A stretch of DNA of 64,000 bases from Flavobacterium endophyticum (GTDB lineage Bacteria > Bacteroidota > Bacteroidia > Flavobacteriales > Flavobacteriaceae): contig NZ_RBLC01000001.1 of the NCBI RefSeq assembly GCF_003634455.1, positions 1,437,927-1,501,926 of the forward strand, given 5' to 3'. The notes beneath the pieces were generated by a model, which was given only the letters and a program-made list of their open reading frames with translations, was not told where the DNA came from and made no database searches. Shown in pieces: positions 36,001-43,049 of this stretch. How positions within the stretch are numbered: position 1 is the stretch's first letter; each line of letters opens with the position of its first letter. The position numbers and the translations under genes are program-made.

Positions 36001-36240
36001 GATGGAATCCGCATCTACCCAAACCCAAGCAGCGGTATCTTTACGATCGACCTGACCGAATCCAAAGGCCAGTTCACCACAATTGCCGTATACAATGCAT
36101 TAGGCCAGGCCGTATATCAAAAAAATACCCTGCCCGAATCCGTAAACGAGATCGACCTGTCGGCACTGCCGAGCGGTTATTATTATGCGAAAATGGCAGG
36201 CAGCAGCGGCAGCGTACAGAAAGTACTGTTAAAAAAATAA
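33067..36240 (+). CDS. T9SS type A secreted protein with RCC1 and delta-60 repeats
   Basis: Protein of 1057 residues, signal peptide MKKTVLFLLLALCWSKVDA. Residues from about 20 to 360 are RCC1-like propeller repeats, each with a KxDGTLWxWG core. Two related Ig-like modules follow (about 370-585; both end in CDTATVT). Next is a block of delta-60 repeats (about 590-960; units such as DGKILLGGGF and RLNVDGSLDTSF), a second likely propeller. The C-terminus (about 980-1057) is a type A T9SS sorting domain (IYPNPSSGIFTIDL, LPSGYYYAKM). The protein should be exported by T9SS and anchored on the surface or released. The ligand is unknown; no catalytic domain is visible. It lies 49 bp upstream of hflX with no terminator between. 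Confidence 0.88.
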   Translation: MKKTVLFLLLALCWSKVDAQCWKSANYCTGIKMDGTLWKWGPNQSGQLGNGTSGDGNTTPIKIGTDTDWKQASCTEYFTAAIKNNGTLWTWGENYDGELGLGDNMTYRTVPTQVGTGTNWKTVAAGADHCLAIKTDGTLWMWGETGTAGEPILSPVQVGTDTDWEKIFAGFSYSFAIKTNGTLWAWGRNYEKVALGLGASAAEVVYTPTQIGNDTNWVAIATYNEFNPVESTNYALKSDGTLWGWGDNSLSNPLGDGTTTKRYSPVRIGSDNDWSKISHQSGIKSNGTLWGWGYGHNLGTGSTTLVSTPIQIGTETDWASLNRYGRCFEKIKTDGTFWNTGQNFDGDLGTGNYTPSLISIQILTTNCPPPVIANNDSGTALNGLSNTPVANVLINDTFNELSATLSNVTLSFVSATHSGITLNATTGAVNVASTVPIGNYSLVYQICETASISNCDTATVTITVNPQTVNAVNDNFSSTPINYLTGDMTSSVLSNDTVNGITANTAEVIITLTNNGGIAGASINPDGTIWIPAATLINTYTLQYSICLVSSPSICDTATVTVSVADPVTTTPEIVFAIRANKTVYQSELQSTGKIIIGGIFNKYNNVSAKHLMRLNTDLTQDTSFPALGTLPDPPYDFKVLSNDKIIVVGTFTSVNGTSTGKGIARLNADGTVDSSFNVGGVGIGVNDRVLACAIQSDGKILLGGGFIRSYNGVPVRNMIRLNVDGSLDTSFVYPYTYELGTFGSIHTINVTTDDKLIVSGNYSTEPGGQVNLFQLNTDGSLDENFVKATVGQQYYRDTNYCSSCIAPIQNVVLQSDGKILVVGAFNSYLKYVRKNMARLQSNGAMDLQFAPPLANRVINDVVIEPDGKFIIAGEFTTLQGFTHAKLARLNANGTRDASFSSGSGPTHTSIPAPMPSVMDLNRQVDGKVIVSGIFSHYNGISATNITRITPEIPGGQARGTLQLWNTEPEIENSLVLADGIRIYPNPSSGIFTIDLTESKGQFTTIAVYNALGQAVYQKNTLPESVNEIDLSALPSGYYYAKMAGSSGSVQKVLLKK

Positions 36241-36289
36241 TGCCAATGCCTGGCGTATATTTAGGCAAACTGTTTTTATCTTTGCACTT

Positions 36290-37528
36290 ATGCTAGAAAA
36301 AGAAACCATAAAGTTTGAAAAGACGGTAGTCGTAGGGATTATAACGCAGCAACAGAATGAAGAAAAGCTCAACGAATACCTCGATGAGCTTGAGTTCCTG
36401 ACCTATACCGCCGGAGGGGAAGTCGTAAAACGATTTTCCCAAAAGATGGAACGTCCGAACCCAAAAACCTTTTTAGGGACGGGAAAAATGGACGAAATCC
36501 ACCATTATGTCAAAGAACACGCCATCAATACCGTTATTTTTGACGACGAGCTTACGCCATCGCAACAAAAGAACATCACCAAGATACTGGACTGCAAGGT
36601 TCTGGACCGTACGAACCTTATCTTGGATATTTTTGCCCAAAGGGCCGAAACTTCCTATGCCCGCACGCAGGTAGAATTGGCACAATGCCAGTACCTATTG
36701 CCAAGGCTGTCGGGAATGTGGACCCACTTGGAACGCCAAAAAGGAGGTATCGGGATGCGCGGTCCCGGAGAGACAGAAATCGAGACCGATAGGCGTATCG
36801 TCCGTGACCGTATTGCCCTGCTAAAAGACAAGATCAAGGTCATCGACAAGCAGATGTCGGTACAAAGAAGCAACCGAGGCGCCATGGTACGCGTCGCTTT
36901 GGTCGGCTATACCAACGTAGGCAAGTCAACACTGATGAACGTCATCAGCAAAAGCGAAGTCTTTGTAGAAAACAAGCTGTTTGCGACATTGGATACCACG
37001 GTACGAAAGGTAGTCATCAAAAACCTGCCGTTCCTGTTGTCTGATACCGTTGGATTTATCCGAAAATTGCCGACCCAGCTGGTCGAATCGTTCAAGAGCA
37101 CGCTTGACGAAGTACGCGAAGCCGATTTGTTGCTGCACGTCGTAGACATCTCGCACCCTGATTTTGAAGAACATATTGCCTCCGTAAACCAGATCTTGGC
37201 CGATATCAAGAGTGCCGACAAGCCGACTATCATGGTCTTTAACAAGATCGATGCCTACAAGCACCTGACCATCGACGAAGACGACCTGATTACAGAAAAG
37301 ACCACCAAGCACTATACCCTAGAGGAATGGAAAGCCACTTGGATGTCGCGTATCGGAGAAGACAAAGCGCTGTTTATCGCGGCAGTCAACAAAGAAAACT
37401 TCGAGGAATTCCGCGAAAAAGTATACGAAGCCGTACGCGAAATACACATCACGCGCTTCCCGTACAACAAATTCCTGTATCCTGACTATAAGGAAGCTCC
37501 GGAAGATAAAAATACCGACGGCGAATAA
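36290..37528 (+). CDS. hflX: GTPase HflX
   Basis: Ribosome-associated GTPase of 412 residues that splits stalled 70S ribosomes under stress. The N-terminal HflX domain includes TFLGTGKMDEIHHYVKE, the linker helix carries the signature GMRGPGETEIETDRR, and the G domain has G1 GYTNVGKST, a G3 DTVGFIRKLP and G4 NKID. Cytosolic. It is almost always a single-copy housekeeping gene. It follows the RCC1/delta-60 gene by 49 bp and ends at a bidirectional terminator. Base composition here is visibly more GC-rich than in most of the window. Confidence 0.96.
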   Translation: MLEKETIKFEKTVVVGIITQQQNEEKLNEYLDELEFLTYTAGGEVVKRFSQKMERPNPKTFLGTGKMDEIHHYVKEHAINTVIFDDELTPSQQKNITKILDCKVLDRTNLILDIFAQRAETSYARTQVELAQCQYLLPRLSGMWTHLERQKGGIGMRGPGETEIETDRRIVRDRIALLKDKIKVIDKQMSVQRSNRGAMVRVALVGYTNVGKSTLMNVISKSEVFVENKLFATLDTTVRKVVIKNLPFLLSDTVGFIRKLPTQLVESFKSTLDEVREADLLLHVVDISHPDFEEHIASVNQILADIKSADKPTIMVFNKIDAYKHLTIDEDDLITEKTTKHYTLEEWKATWMSRIGEDKALFIAAVNKENFEEFREKVYEAVREIHITRFPYNKFLYPDYKEAPEDKNTDGE

Positions 37529-37541
37529 GCCAGACATAAAA

Positions 37542-37568
37542 AAAGCCTTCAGTAGTGAAGGCTTTTTC
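37542..37568. terminator. Bidirectional terminator between hflX and the DUF3078 gene
   Basis: Perfect 10-bp stem AAAGCCTTCA (37542-37551) / TGAAGGCTTT (37556-37565), loop GTAG, with A- and T-runs on both sides. Confidence 0.92.
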
Positions 37569-37587
37569 TTTTATAATAGTATGTAAT

Positions 37588-38478
37588 CTAGAATCCGTAG
37601 TTCGCTCCTACCCCGAATACCTGCCTGATCTGGAATCCTTGGAAGGCATTGTCGTCATAAATCGTCTGGAACGACAAGTTGGTAGAAAGATATTTGTTGA
37701 TTTTCATCACGATATTCAGCTGGTAGTCCAGATCCACATTTTGAGGATCCTCCAGATAATTCGAATACAAGCTCAAGATGTTCTCGAACGTCACGTTGGC
37801 CATGATATCCAGCTTATAATAGGCCGAAGCATAAGCACCCAGCTCATAGCGCAGCGACTTGCCTTCTTTTACGCCAAAATAGGCTTCGTCAGGCAACGTA
37901 AAGTTTTTGTCTACAAACGTAATTTTAGAAGTAGCAGGAGCAAAGTTGAATTTCAAGTTATCATCCCTTTTCCAAAGAATACCAGGACCAAAAGTCAGAT
38001 ACGCTGGCGATAAGAAGTTCGTGTACTCCGTCCTGATTTCGACACCATTGGCATCTTTGCCATACTCATACCCTTTGGTAAACTGCGTCTTAAAGTTCAA
38101 GAAAGCCGAATAATACCAGCGGCTGTCCGGCTTGAATTTTTTACCAAGCAAAGAGTTCAGTTCCAGACGGTCGTCGGTCTTTTTCGCAAAAGAACTCGTA
38201 CGCGTTTTCACGATACCATACGAAGCAATGACCTTGTTGTCCCAAGTAATATCATCCTTCTTGTAGTTAAAGTCATAATTAACCCCTATGGTTCCAGAGA
38301 TATTGTTCTCTCCTCCCGCAAGCCAGTTGTCGAAGGTAGATTGGTTAAAAAGAAGCGACGCATTCCCTTTGGTTTGCCAAGTCTTTACAGTATCGGCAGG
38401 TGTAGCCGATGGCTCTTGAGCTTTTGCCTGAGTCATTCCGAACAAGCAAAGCAGCAGTAAGGTGAGTTTCTTTATCAT
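37588..38478 (-). CDS. DUF3078 outer-membrane protein
   Basis: Protein of 296 residues with signal peptide MIKKLTLLLLCLFGMTQAKA. The start of the mature part (WQTKGNASLLFNQSTFDNWLAGGENNISG) is the hallmark of DUF3078, a Bacteroidota family of predicted outer-membrane barrels. Repeated amphipathic strands run to the C-terminal aromatic GVGANYGF. The function is unknown. It is the last gene of the second SUF block by position, but it has its own promoter box at 38495. Confidence 0.88.
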   Translation of the reverse strand: MIKKLTLLLLCLFGMTQAKAQEPSATPADTVKTWQTKGNASLLFNQSTFDNWLAGGENNISGTIGVNYDFNYKKDDITWDNKVIASYGIVKTRTSSFAKKTDDRLELNSLLGKKFKPDSRWYYSAFLNFKTQFTKGYEYGKDANGVEIRTEYTNFLSPAYLTFGPGILWKRDDNLKFNFAPATSKITFVDKNFTLPDEAYFGVKEGKSLRYELGAYASAYYKLDIMANVTFENILSLYSNYLEDPQNVDLDYQLNIVMKINKYLSTNLSFQTIYDDNAFQGFQIRQVFGVGANYGF

Positions 38479-38494
38479 CGTGTTGGGTTTTACA

Positions 38495-38502
38495 CAAAGA
38501 TA
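38495..38502 (-). promoter_or_regulatory. -7 promoter box of the DUF3078 gene
   Basis: Minus-strand TATCTTTG matches TAnnTTTG exactly and ends 16 bp before the ATG at 38478. No TTG at the proper distance is seen upstream. Confidence 0.5.
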
Positions 38503-38542
38503 TTAAATACCCCTTTTTAAACCCGAAAAAGTACTAAAAAAG

Positions 38543-39049
38543 TTACTTTTTCTTATATAAAGGCACGGCAGAACACGCCTCGCCATACATAATGCTTCGC
38601 GCAAAAGGCTGTAACTTTTGGGCGGCCAAAAGATAAGCTCCCATCGGTACCGGCTTTCTGGAACACCCCTTGATAATGACTGGTTTTCCTTCGTATTTTG
38701 AATAATCCAGAGTGGAAAGAATTGCTTCATACAGCGAAGTCTCCAGATCCTCCAGTCGGCCATAAGCCACCCTTTTTGCAAACGGCGAAAGATACACCGT
38801 CACCAATATAGTAGCCCAAGCCGGAACAATCGCATCCGTACTGCAGAATACCGCAACATACTGATCCTGATACTGCGCCCAGTCATGGTTTTTCAAATAC
38901 TCGCGGAAATCCTTCTCCCGCAACAAAAAACCCTCCAAAAGCCATTGCGATATATCCAGCTCTGCCCGCTGCCCTTTCGGATAATAATCCTCCAGGTCAA
39001 ACACTTCCAGCGCGCTGTTCGCAACCTTATTTATAATTTCTCCGTCCAT
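38543..39049 (-). CDS. DUF2480 family protein
   Basis: Soluble cytosolic protein of 168 residues. The opening GEIINKVANSALEVFDLEDYYP and the C-terminal KGCSRKPVPMGAYLLAAQKLQPFARSIMYGEACSAVPLYKKK region are characteristic of DUF2480, found in Bacteroidota. Two conserved Cys (in KGCSRK and GEACSAV) could bind a metal or cluster, which would suit its position next to Fe-S assembly genes. That is inference only. A repeat-rich 139-bp spacer separates it from the upstream DUF59 gene. Confidence 0.88.
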   Translation of the reverse strand: MDGEIINKVANSALEVFDLEDYYPKGQRAELDISQWLLEGFLLREKDFREYLKNHDWAQYQDQYVAVFCSTDAIVPAWATILVTVYLSPFAKRVAYGRLEDLETSLYEAILSTLDYSKYEGKPVIIKGCSRKPVPMGAYLLAAQKLQPFARSIMYGEACSAVPLYKKK

Positions 39050-39053
39050 TGAG

Positions 39054-39181
39054 ATAGTTGATAGTTAATAGTGGGTAGTTGGTAGTGAATAATGGATAGT
39101 GAATAATGGATAGTGGATAGTTGAGAGTAGACAGTCAATACTATACGATCACAAAAACTATCAACTACCCACTATCAACTA
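39054..39181 (-). repeat. Low-complexity TAGT-rich repeat with a long inverted pair
   Basis: The spacer consists of imperfect units such as GATAGT, GAATAATG and GTAGTTG. Segment 39064-39086 pairs with 39157-39179 over 23 positions with two mismatches, leaving a 70-base loop made of further repeats. It lies between the DUF59 and DUF2480 genes, inside a same-strand gene series. Confidence 0.8.
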
Positions 39182-39188
39182 TAACCTA

Positions 39189-39512
39189 CTAAAGCATTCC
39201 CAATTCCAATTTCGCTTCCTCGCTCATCAAGTCCTTGCTCCAAGGCGGGTCAAAAGTGATTTCTACCTCAGTAGCTTTCACGTTCTCGATCTTGTTGACT
39301 TTTTCTTCCACCTCTCTCGGAAGGCTTTCGGCCACAGGACAGTTAGGCGACGTCAGCGTCATTAATATTTTTACCTCATAATCCGTATTCACCATGACAT
39401 CATAAATAAGCCCCAGCTCATAAATGTCTACCGGAATTTCAGGATCATAGATCGTCTTCAGTATTTTTACAATATCCTCGCCCAATTGGTTGGTATCTAT
39501 TTCGTGTTCCAT
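39189..39512 (-). CDS. DUF59/MIP18-type iron-sulfur assembly protein (SufT-like)
   Basis: Protein of 107 residues forming one MIP18-like (DUF59, PaaD-like) domain. Visible motifs are IYDPEIPVDIYELGLIYDV near the N-terminus, MTLTSPNCPVAESLP with the conserved Cys, and EITFDPPWSKDLMSEEAKLELG at the end. Members assist maturation of Fe-S proteins and are regularly encoded with suf genes. It lies 78 bp downstream of sufE on the same strand. Confidence 0.9.
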   Translation of the reverse strand: MEHEIDTNQLGEDIVKILKTIYDPEIPVDIYELGLIYDVMVNTDYEVKILMTLTSPNCPVAESLPREVEEKVNKIENVKATEVEITFDPPWSKDLMSEEAKLELGML

Positions 39513-39590
39513 GATTGTTGTACTTGTTTTGTTATTCGAATGTAACTTCTTTTATTTGATGGCTTTGCCCAATTCTGTCACTCTTTTTAG

Positions 39591-40016
39591 CTAGGAACCC
39601 GACTGGAAAGCCAGCGCATACATCTTGATCTGCTTGATCATCGACACCAGCCCGTTGGCCCGCGTTGGCGACAAATGCTCCTTTAGTCCGATTTCATCAA
39701 TAAACTTTGTATCCGCTTCCAAGATGTCCGAAGCCTTCTGGTTAGAAAAAGTCCGGATCAAGATCGCGATAATGCCTTTCGTCAAGATCGCATCGCTGTC
39801 GGCCGTAAAGACGATCTTGTCGTCCTGCTTTTCGCCGTGCAGCCATACCTTCGACTGGCAGCCCTTGATGATATTGTCTTCTGTTTTGTATTGGTCATCG
39901 ATCATCGGAAGCGTCTTGCCCAGATCGATCACATATTGGTAACGCTCGTCCCAATTCTCATCGTCAAACATCGAGAATTCGTCCTTTATTTCGTCTTGTA
40001 TTTCTTGAATCGTCAT
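39591..40016 (-). CDS. sufE: SufE sulfur acceptor
   Basis: Accepts persulfide sulfur from the cysteine desulfurase SufS and passes it to the SufBCD scaffold. It has 141 residues, the usual length. The acceptor is Cys53 in IIKGCQSKVW, matching the position of the E. coli SufE active cysteine (Cys51). Cytosolic. It follows sufS with a small lipoprotein gene between them; the spacing to that gene is 5 bp, so they are co-transcribed. Confidence 0.95.
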   Translation of the reverse strand: MTIQEIQDEIKDEFSMFDDENWDERYQYVIDLGKTLPMIDDQYKTEDNIIKGCQSKVWLHGEKQDDKIVFTADSDAILTKGIIAILIRTFSNQKASDILEADTKFIDEIGLKEHLSPTRANGLVSMIKQIKMYALAFQSGS

Positions 40017-40021
40017 AATTT

Positions 40022-40462
40022 TTAATCTTCTTTTTGCATATCCGAAGCCGCTATGATTTTCTCCACCAGCTTTTCAATTTCTTTAGGAGGTGTTCCATGG
40101 TCAAACGAAGTGCTCTTATACGTATCCTTGCCGTGGATCACGGTCAGGCTCGCAATCATGGCGCCGTCATAAAACCTTTTTTCAGTAGGCGCTTTTAAGT
40201 TTTGGATGTTATTCTTGTCAATCTTTGCCAATAAATCCAGCATCTCGTTCCAATCGCTTCGCGACAGCTTTTTCTCCACAGCTTCCCCTTTTCTTCCCTT
40301 GATTGTAAAGATCGTGTCCTGCTTGGCGATAATTTTAGCATAGTTCCCTCGGGTCGTAGCCTCATATTCAAAAGAAATGTTTTCGCTTTCCTTTCGCAGT
40401 TCCGAGCTGTTACAGCCCTTGGCGAGAACCAGAACCAATACAAATGCAGATAATAATTTCAT
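40022..40462 (-). CDS. Unrecognised small lipoprotein or periplasmic protein between sufS and sufE
   Basis: Protein of 146 residues that I cannot assign to a named family. A hydrophobic start (MKLLSAFVLVLVLAKGC) ends in Cys17, but Lys at the -2 position makes the lipobox unusual. The mature part is polar and mixed alpha/beta (ISFEYEATTRGNYAKIIA, DGAMIASLTVIHGKDTYKS) with one ending helix. It sits 11 bp after sufS and 5 bp before sufE, so it is in the same operon. Whether an exported protein contributes to cysteine desulfuration or simply rides along is unknown. Confidence 0.7.
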   Translation of the reverse strand: MKLLSAFVLVLVLAKGCNSSELRKESENISFEYEATTRGNYAKIIAKQDTIFTIKGRKGEAVEKKLSRSDWNEMLDLLAKIDKNNIQNLKAPTEKRFYDGAMIASLTVIHGKDTYKSTSFDHGTPPKEIEKLVEKIIAASDMQKED

Positions 40463-40473
40463 AGCTTTATAAT

Positions 40474-41688
40474 TTAGGATAACATTGTTTTTGCCTTTTT
40501 GACCGCCTCGACCAGCGCATCAATTTCTTCCTTCGTATTGTAAAACGCAAAAGAAGCGCGAATCGTTCCCGGAATATCAAAAAAGCGCATGATTGGCTGT
40601 GCACAGTGATGTCCTGTACGCACCGCTATTCCTAGCTTGTCAACAATCGTACCGATATCAAACGGATGGATGCCCTCCACATTAAACGAAATCACCGAAG
40701 TCTTATGCTCCGAAGTCCCGTAAATCTTCACGCCCTCGATTTCCAGTAGCCTGCGCGTACCGTACTCCAAAAGCTCATTCTCATAGGCCGCAATCGCTTC
40801 AAAACCAATTGAGTTCAAGTAATCGATAGCCGTGCCCAAGACAATTCCCCCGGCAATATTTGGCGTTCCTGCTTCAAATTTATGGGGCAGATCTGCATAC
40901 GTCGTCTTTTCAAAAGTCACCTCCTTGATCATCTCGCCGCCGCCCTGATACGGAGGCAGCTTGTTGAGCCACGCCTCTTTTCCGTACAAGATACCCGTGC
41001 CCGTAGGCCCGCAGATCTTATGGCCCGAAAAGACATAAAAGTCGCAATCCAGTGCCTGCACGTCCGGCTTCATATGCGCTGCAGACTGTGCCCCGTCGAT
41101 CAAGACTGCCGTTCCAAAACGGTGCGCTTTCGCTATAATTTCTTCTATCGGATTAATGGTGCCCAACGCATTCGAGATATGGTTGACCGCAATCACTTTT
41201 GTCTTTTCCGAAAGCAGTCGGTCAAACCCTTCCATGATCAGTTCGCCCTTTTCGTTCATCGGGATAACCGTCAGTTGAGCGCCCGTCCTTTCGCACAGCA
41301 TCTGCCACGGAACAATATTCGAATGATGCTCCAAAGCCGAAACCATCACCTCATCTCCTGGTTTCAGGAGCGAAGCAAACCCATTAGCGACCAGATTGAT
41401 GCCATGCGTCGTTCCCGACGTAAAAAGTACCTCGTGGCTATGAGCCGCATTGATATGGCGCTGGATTTTGCCGCGCGAGGCCTCATATGCATCAGTCGCC
41501 AATTGGCTCAGCTTGTGCACGCCGCGATGGATGTTCGCATTGATTTCTTCATAATAAGAAGCAATCGCCTCTAAGACTACTTTAGGCTTTTGAGAAGTCG
41601 CCGCATTATCGAAATAAACCAACGGCTTGCCGTTCACTTTCTGAGAAAGTATCGGGAATTCGGCTCGAATGGATTGGATATCTAACAT
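40474..41688 (-). CDS. sufS: Cysteine desulfurase SufS
   Basis: PLP enzyme releasing sulfur from cysteine for Fe-S cluster assembly. It has 404 residues. The PLP lysine is Lys224 in FSGHKICGPTG and the persulfide cysteine is Cys362 in RTGHHCAQP, both at the group II positions close to E. coli SufS (226/364). The N-terminal YFDNAATSQKP is also typical. Cytosolic. It is the first gene of the second SUF block, with its own promoter box, transcribed separately from sufABCD about 10 kb away. Its codon choice is more GC-rich than that of sufB. Confidence 0.97.
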   Translation of the reverse strand: MLDIQSIRAEFPILSQKVNGKPLVYFDNAATSQKPKVVLEAIASYYEEINANIHRGVHKLSQLATDAYEASRGKIQRHINAAHSHEVLFTSGTTHGINLVANGFASLLKPGDEVMVSALEHHSNIVPWQMLCERTGAQLTVIPMNEKGELIMEGFDRLLSEKTKVIAVNHISNALGTINPIEEIIAKAHRFGTAVLIDGAQSAAHMKPDVQALDCDFYVFSGHKICGPTGTGILYGKEAWLNKLPPYQGGGEMIKEVTFEKTTYADLPHKFEAGTPNIAGGIVLGTAIDYLNSIGFEAIAAYENELLEYGTRRLLEIEGVKIYGTSEHKTSVISFNVEGIHPFDIGTIVDKLGIAVRTGHHCAQPIMRFFDIPGTIRASFAFYNTKEEIDALVEAVKKAKTMLS

Positions 41689-41708
41689 GTTATATTTGGA
41701 AATAGATG

Positions 41709-41716
41709 CAAATTTA
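41709..41716 (-). promoter_or_regulatory. -7 promoter box of the sufS operon
   Basis: Minus-strand TAAATTTG, an exact TAnnTTTG match, ending 20 bp before the sufS ATG. No clear TTG at -33. It supports independent transcription of the sufS block. Confidence 0.55.
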
Positions 41717-41806
41717 CGGTATGTTTATGTAATACGGTAAGAATTAAGATAGAATTAAAACTTCACCACAGTTCAAGTAAAAAACCGGCCTATTTTACCC
41801 TAGCTA

Positions 41807-41872
41807 CTCTATAGTTACTCCATGGTTACTCCATAGATACTCCATAGATAGTCCATGGTGAGTCCATGTCAG
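41807..41872. repeat. Six-copy 11-bp tandem repeat (CTCCATAGATA-like)
   Basis: Six consecutive 11-mers without gaps: CTCTATAGTTA, CTCCATGGTTA, CTCCATAGATA (twice), GTCCATGGTGA and GTCCATGTCAG. The period of 11 bp is close to one helical turn. It lies in the 408-bp gene-free gap between divergent sufS and hmuT, about 120 bp upstream of sufS and 225 bp upstream of hmuT. The rest of the gap holds only the two promoter boxes and a candidate operator. Confidence 0.88.
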
Positions 41873-42047
41873 CCCATCTCTTGGCAAGATCAAAACAGTA
41901 TCGCTGAAGACGTAATTTAGAAAGCCGTCGTCCTATTCTTTACAGCAATAGAAAAACAAGACATTCCGAGTACCGTCAAAATAAAGCGCTACAGTAATTT
42001 AAGGAAACTTTTAAGATTTTTTACTTTCACGACTACAAAAATAGTTA

Positions 42048-42055
42048 TAGTTTTG
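42048..42055 (+). promoter_or_regulatory. -7 promoter box of the hmuTUVS operon
   Basis: TAGTTTTG, an exact TAnnTTTG match, 41 bp before the hmuT ATG. The -33 region lacks a TTG. A candidate operator begins 6 bp downstream, over the expected transcription start. Confidence 0.55.
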
Positions 42056-42061
42056 CGGTTA

Positions 42062-42079
42062 TTTAGATTTATTTAAAAT
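42062..42079 (+). promoter_or_regulatory. Candidate operator at the hmuT promoter
   Basis: TTTAGATTTATTTAAAAT lies just after the -7 box and shares 15 of 18 positions with the palindrome at the hmuR promoter (49689-49706). This is comparison by eye in A/T-rich DNA; a similar ATTTAGATTTAT also precedes the unrelated gene at 33067. Confidence 0.35.
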
Positions 42080-42096
42080 AACAAACACAGTTACAG

Positions 42097-42969
42097 ATGA
42101 AAAAAATAAGCGTTCTTGTTCTTGCAATCGTTTCATTAGCAGTAGTTTCTTGTAAAAAAGAAGAAGCTAAAAAGGAAGAGGCCCCGGCTGAAAAAACCGA
42201 AGCCCACAAAATTGTTTCATTAAACGGTGCCGTAACCGAAATTGTTGCCGCTTTAGGTCACGAAAAAGAAATAGTAGGAGTTGATGTCACTTCAACCTAT
42301 CCAGAAACAATCAAAACCACTGCAGCCGATTTGGGTCACGTTCGCTCGATCACGATTGAATCGATCATTGCCTTGAAACCTACAGTAATCATCGGTACAG
42401 AAAAAGACATGAGTCCAGAACTGGCAGAAAAAATAAAAAATGCTGGTATTGAGGCCCACATCCTAAAACAAGAATTCACTCCAGAAGGAACAAAAAAACT
42501 AATCGCTGAAGTAGCCGGAATCCTAAAAACAGCCGACTTCAAAGCGTTGACAGATAAAATTGATGCCGATTTGGCTAACGTACAGCCAATCGCAAAAGCC
42601 CCAAAAGTATTGTTCATCTATGCACGTGGCGCCGGAACCCTAATGGTATCTGGAAAAAATACGCCGGTTGAAAAAACAATTGCTTTGGCTGGCGGCCGAA
42701 ATGCAGTTACTGAGTTTGAAGATTTCAAGCCATTGACTCCAGAATCACTAATCAAAGGAAATCCTGATGTAATCTTGTTGTTTACTTCCGGATTAGAAAG
42801 CCTTGGCGGTGTGGACGGATTGCTTAAAATCCAAGGCGTTGACAAGACAAACGCAGGAAAAAACAAAAAAATTATTGCTTTAGACGGTGCCTTGATTTCA
42901 GGTTTTGGACCGCGTGTTGGCGAAGGTGCCGCGGCATTAAACGCCGAGTTGATCAAAGCCACAAAATAA
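42097..42969 (+). CDS. hmuT: Haem ABC transporter substrate-binding lipoprotein (HmuT-like)
   Basis: Binding protein of 290 residues delivering haem to the HmuUV transporter. The signal MKKISVLVLAIVSLAVVSC ends in lipid-modified Cys19, followed by a Lys/Glu-rich tether (about 20-36) and a periplasmic-binding (BtuF/HmuT) fold: KIVSLNGAVTEIVAALG, the VGVDVTSTYPETI loop, and C-terminal FGPRVGEGAAALN. First gene of a four-gene operon with permease, ATPase and haem-degrading protein. Assignment to haem rather than siderophore rests mainly on hmuS downstream and hmuY/hmuR nearby. Confidence 0.88.
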   Translation: MKKISVLVLAIVSLAVVSCKKEEAKKEEAPAEKTEAHKIVSLNGAVTEIVAALGHEKEIVGVDVTSTYPETIKTTAADLGHVRSITIESIIALKPTVIIGTEKDMSPELAEKIKNAGIEAHILKQEFTPEGTKKLIAEVAGILKTADFKALTDKIDADLANVQPIAKAPKVLFIYARGAGTLMVSGKNTPVEKTIALAGGRNAVTEFEDFKPLTPESLIKGNPDVILLFTSGLESLGGVDGLLKIQGVDKTNAGKNKKIIALDGALISGFGPRVGEGAAALNAELIKATK

Positions 42970-42989
42970 CAAATCCCAAAAGGGTTTAG

Positions 42990-43020
42990 CTTGCTGGTTG
43001 TCTCACGGGCAATCAGCAAG
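42990..43020 (+). other. Stem-loop between hmuT and hmuU
   Basis: CTTGCTG-g-TTG (42990-43000) pairs with CAA-t-CAGCAAG (43010-43020) around a nine-base loop; only five A follow, so it is not a terminator on this strand. It lies in the only sizeable gap of the hmu operon and could protect the hmuT message or tune downstream expression. A short CCCGAAGGG palindrome follows near 43036. Confidence 0.6.
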
Positions 43021-43049
43021 AAAAATTCCTAAAATCCCGAAGGGATGAA

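Noticed and set aside
39054..39181. Possible CRISPR array in the TAGT-rich repeat
   Set aside because: Units are 6-12 bp and contiguous, with no constant-length spacers, and no cas gene is near.
42062..42079. Firm assignment of the hmuT/hmuR palindrome as a Fur box
   Set aside because: The resemblance to the classical Fur consensus is weak, and a similar string precedes an unrelated gene at 33067; kept only as a candidate operator.
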